7,137 nucleotides of DNA, from NCBI GenBank assembly GCA_902805995.1, contig CADCUU010000105.1:1-7137 (forward strand), read 5' to 3'. Source of the DNA: an uncultured Rubellimicrobium sp. (GTDB lineage Bacteria; Pseudomonadota; Alphaproteobacteria; Rhodobacterales; Rhodobacteraceae). The position numbers and the translations under genes were made by a program. This document shows positions 6,019-7,137 of the stretch, piece by piece (the stretch's first letter is position 1; the number at the start of each line of letters is the position of its first letter). The notes beneath the pieces were generated by a model. It did no database searches, had not been told where the DNA came from, and was given only the letters and a program-made list of their open reading frames with translations.

Positions 6019-6228
6019 TCAGACGCGCTCGCTTGTGGGGGTGACGTCGCGGACGGCCAAGGCGCTCGCGTCCTCGATCTCGCGGCGGCCGTCGTCCATG
6101 CCCTTCTTGAAGGCGGTGATGCCTTTGCCGACCTCGCCCATGACGGACGAGATCTTGCCCTTCCCGAACAGCACGAGCACGACGACGCCGATGAGCAGCA
6201 GGCCGGGCAGGCCGATATTCTGTAGCAT
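6019..6228 (-). CDS. tatA: TatA, first gene of the tat operon
   Basis: A standard short TatA of 69 residues: membrane helix about 5-21 ([17 protein letters not shown]), FG hinge (F21-G22, FGKGK), amphipathic helix with [14 protein letters not shown] (31-44), and a short tail ending SERV. It differs from its neighbour in the first 54 residues only at positions 3, 14, 23, 28 and 29. A strong GGAGGT lies about 6 nt before the ATG, the best ribosome site in the operon, which fits the excess of TatA over TatB and TatC known in E. coli. It is the first gene after the divergent promoter region. Confidence 0.95.
   Translation of the reverse strand: MLQNIGLPGLLLIGVVVLVLFGKGKISSVMGEVGKGITAFKKGMDDGRREIEDASALAVRDVTPTSERV
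6067..6228 (-). repeat. tatA duplication, unit A
   Basis: This segment covers codons 1-54 of the first tatA and is the partner of the direct repeat at 5825-5986, the same length with 16 mismatches. The unbroken frame and mostly conservative replacements (N/Q, A/G, R/K) indicate that both copies have been kept under selection. Confidence 0.9.
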
Positions 6229-6354
6229 GATGGACCTCCAGGACCTTCGATGCCCTCACTACTACTCCAGCCGACGCCTGAACTGAACCGCCGGGACCTT
6301 GCCAGCCCCCCTCCGGACGCGCATTTTGTGACACGATCCTGTCAGTAGGCCCCC
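6229..6354. promoter_or_regulatory. divergent promoter region, tat operon and WYL regulator
   Basis: This 126-bp spacer must hold promoters for the minus-strand tat operon and the plus-strand regulator. On the minus strand a weak GTTCAG - 18 nt - TAGTAG pair lies about 35 bp or less upstream of the first tatA start; it is a poor sigma-70 match. On the plus strand TTTTGTGACA precedes the regulator and overlaps a palindrome. No promoter element is convincing by eye. Confidence 0.5.
6329..6344. promoter_or_regulatory. palindromic candidate operator TGACA-N6-TGTCA
   Basis: TGACA (6329-6333) and TGTCA (6340-6344) are perfect inverted repeats around CGATCC, and the central GATC also pairs except for its flanking C/C, so 14 of 16 bases are symmetric. 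It ends 10 bp before the regulator ATG, where a bound dimer would block transcription start or early elongation. The position and symmetry fit autoregulation by the adjacent HTH_11/WYL protein. Control of the tat operon from the same site is less likely, since it is about 100 bp from the first tatA start. Confidence 0.6.
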
Positions 6355-7026
6355 ATGCCCTCTCGCCACGACCGCCTCCTCGACCTCGTGCGCCTCCTCT
6401 CCGACGGCCGCCTCCACCGGGCCGAGGATCTGGCGCGCCGCCTGGGCGTTTCCCAGCGCACCATTTACCGCGACATGGACACCCTGATCGCCTCCGGCGT
6501 CCCCATCGCGGGCGAACGCGGCCTGGGCTACGCTGCTACCGCCGCGATCACGCTCCCGCCCCTGAACCTGTCCCTGCCCGAACTCGAGGCCCTCCATCTC
6601 GGCCTCGCCGTGGTGGGGGAGGCCGGGGACGACGAACTGAAGGAAGCCGCCCGCACCCTCTCCGAAAAGGTGGACGCCGTCCTCCCCGAGGATCGCTCCG
6701 CCCGGGGCGCGAGCTTCGGCTTCGCCACCCACGCCTTCGCCGAGGCGTCGCGCGGCTTCCGCCACATGCCGACGATCCGCGCCGCCATCAAGGCACGCCA
6801 GAAGCTGCGCCTTCACTTGTCGGGCGACCCTATCCCCCGCCGCATCGCGCGCCCCCTCCGGCTCGACTACTGGGGCCGCGTCTGGACCGTCACCTGCTGG
6901 TGCGAGACGACCCAAGCCTTCGCGCTCCACCGCGTGGACCTGATCGAGGAGCTGACCGCCCTGCCCCAGCTCTTCGTGGACGAGCCAGGCCGGACCCTCG
7001 CCGACTATCAGGCCACCCTGGTCTGA
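6355..7026 (+). CDS. HTH_11/WYL-domain transcriptional regulator, YafY-like
   Basis: A 223-residue DNA-binding regulator. The N-terminus is a winged helix-turn-helix (about 5-60): RLLDLVRLLSDGR, helix LARRLGVS and recognition helix QRTIYRDMDTL (34-44), with wing GERGLGY. The middle (70-112) is helical. The C-terminus (about 140-205) is a WYL-type sensor: RPLRLDYWGRVWTVTCWCE followed by ALHRVDLIEEL. The name-giving W-Y-L is W-T-V here (177-179), and the usual FRxxRI motif is ALHRVDLI. Such domains bind ligands or nucleic acid, but this one's effector is unknown. The Shine-Dalgarno is weak (AGTAGG at 6344-6349). A palindrome just upstream suggests autoregulation. The gene diverges from the tat operon and converges with an edge gene on the minus strand. 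Confidence 0.9.
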   Translation: MPSRHDRLLDLVRLLSDGRLHRAEDLARRLGVSQRTIYRDMDTLIASGVPIAGERGLGYAATAAITLPPLNLSLPELEALHLGLAVVGEAGDDELKEAARTLSEKVDAVLPEDRSARGASFGFATHAFAEASRGFRHMPTIRAAIKARQKLRLHLSGDPIPRRIARPLRLDYWGRVWTVTCWCETTQAFALHRVDLIEELTALPQLFVDEPGRTLADYQATLV

Positions 7027-7136
7027 CCGTCGCGCGGAAAGACGAAGCAGCGGTCCCGCCGGAACATCAGCCACAAGGGCGTCCCCGGCTTCGGCAGGAA
7101 CACCCAGGGCACATGCGCCTTCAGCACCCGCCCGTC
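7008..7136 (-). CDS. unidentified protein, C-terminal 42 residues only
   Basis: An open minus-strand frame enters from the right edge and stops with TGA at 7010-7008. It reads DGRVLKAHVPWVFLPKPG, then a segment ending RRDRCFVFPRDGQTRVA. Third codon positions are G or C in all but about three codons, matching the gene-like codon use of this genome, and the next minus frame is closed by a stop early on. It overlaps the last 19 bp of the convergent regulator gene. I do not recognise the family. The start lies outside the window. Confidence 0.6.
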   Translation of the reverse strand, partial: DGRVLKAHVPWVFLPKPGTPLWLMFRRDRCFVFPRDGQTRVA

Positions 7137-7137
7137 G

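Noticed and set aside
4013..6286. A 757-codon plus-strand open frame across the whole tat operon
   Set aside because: It is antisense to five well-recognised genes, its protein is low-complexity Arg/Pro/His/Gln-rich, and such long shadows are expected at this GC content.

Overview
The window is GC-rich (roughly 70% in coding parts) and densely packed with genes. Gene content and protein style point to an alphaproteobacterium, most likely of the Rhodobacterales (Roseobacter/Rhodobacter group). This rests on recognising protein families and the surE-pcm-nlpD and tat clusters, not on a database search.

Left part, plus strand (3-3281): the C-terminal part of a short-chain dehydrogenase/reductase runs in from the left edge. 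It is followed by surE (nucleotidase), pcm (isoaspartyl methyltransferase) and a LysM/M23 lipoprotein of the NlpD type. surE and pcm overlap by ATGA. The surE-pcm-nlpD order is the classical stationary-phase/repair cluster; the rpoS that follows it in enterobacteria is absent here. The M23 domain of NlpD lacks two of its four catalytic-site residues, so it is probably an amidase activator and not an enzyme.

Middle, minus strand (6228 down to 3429): a compact twin-arginine translocation operon, read in the order tatA (69 aa), second tatA (90 aa), tatB, tatC, then a DUF815-type P-loop ATPase. The last three genes overlap by stop/start codons (ATGA, then GTGA). The two tatA genes are a clear tandem duplication: 146 of 162 bases are identical over the first 54 codons, with no indel. 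Their tails differ; the second copy has gained, or the first has lost, a Thr-rich stretch. This operon converges on nlpD across a 147-bp spacer of lower GC. The arrangement is functionally suggestive, because in E. coli Tat exports the cell-separation amidases that LytM factors such as NlpD activate.

Right part: a 126-bp divergent spacer separates the tat operon from a plus-strand HTH_11/WYL (YafY-like) regulator (6355-7026). A near-perfect palindrome, TGACA-N6-TGTCA, lies 10 bp upstream of its ATG and is a good candidate autoregulatory operator. The right edge holds the last 42 codons of a minus-strand gene that overlaps the regulator's 3' end.

Overall this is mainly a housekeeping region. 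I see no phage, IS element, CRISPR, tRNA/rRNA or defence system. The items most worth a second look are the duplicated tatA with its Thr tail, the ATPase coupled to tatC, the WYL operator, and an SDR without a recognisable catalytic serine. No stretch longer than 300 bases lacks a gene.
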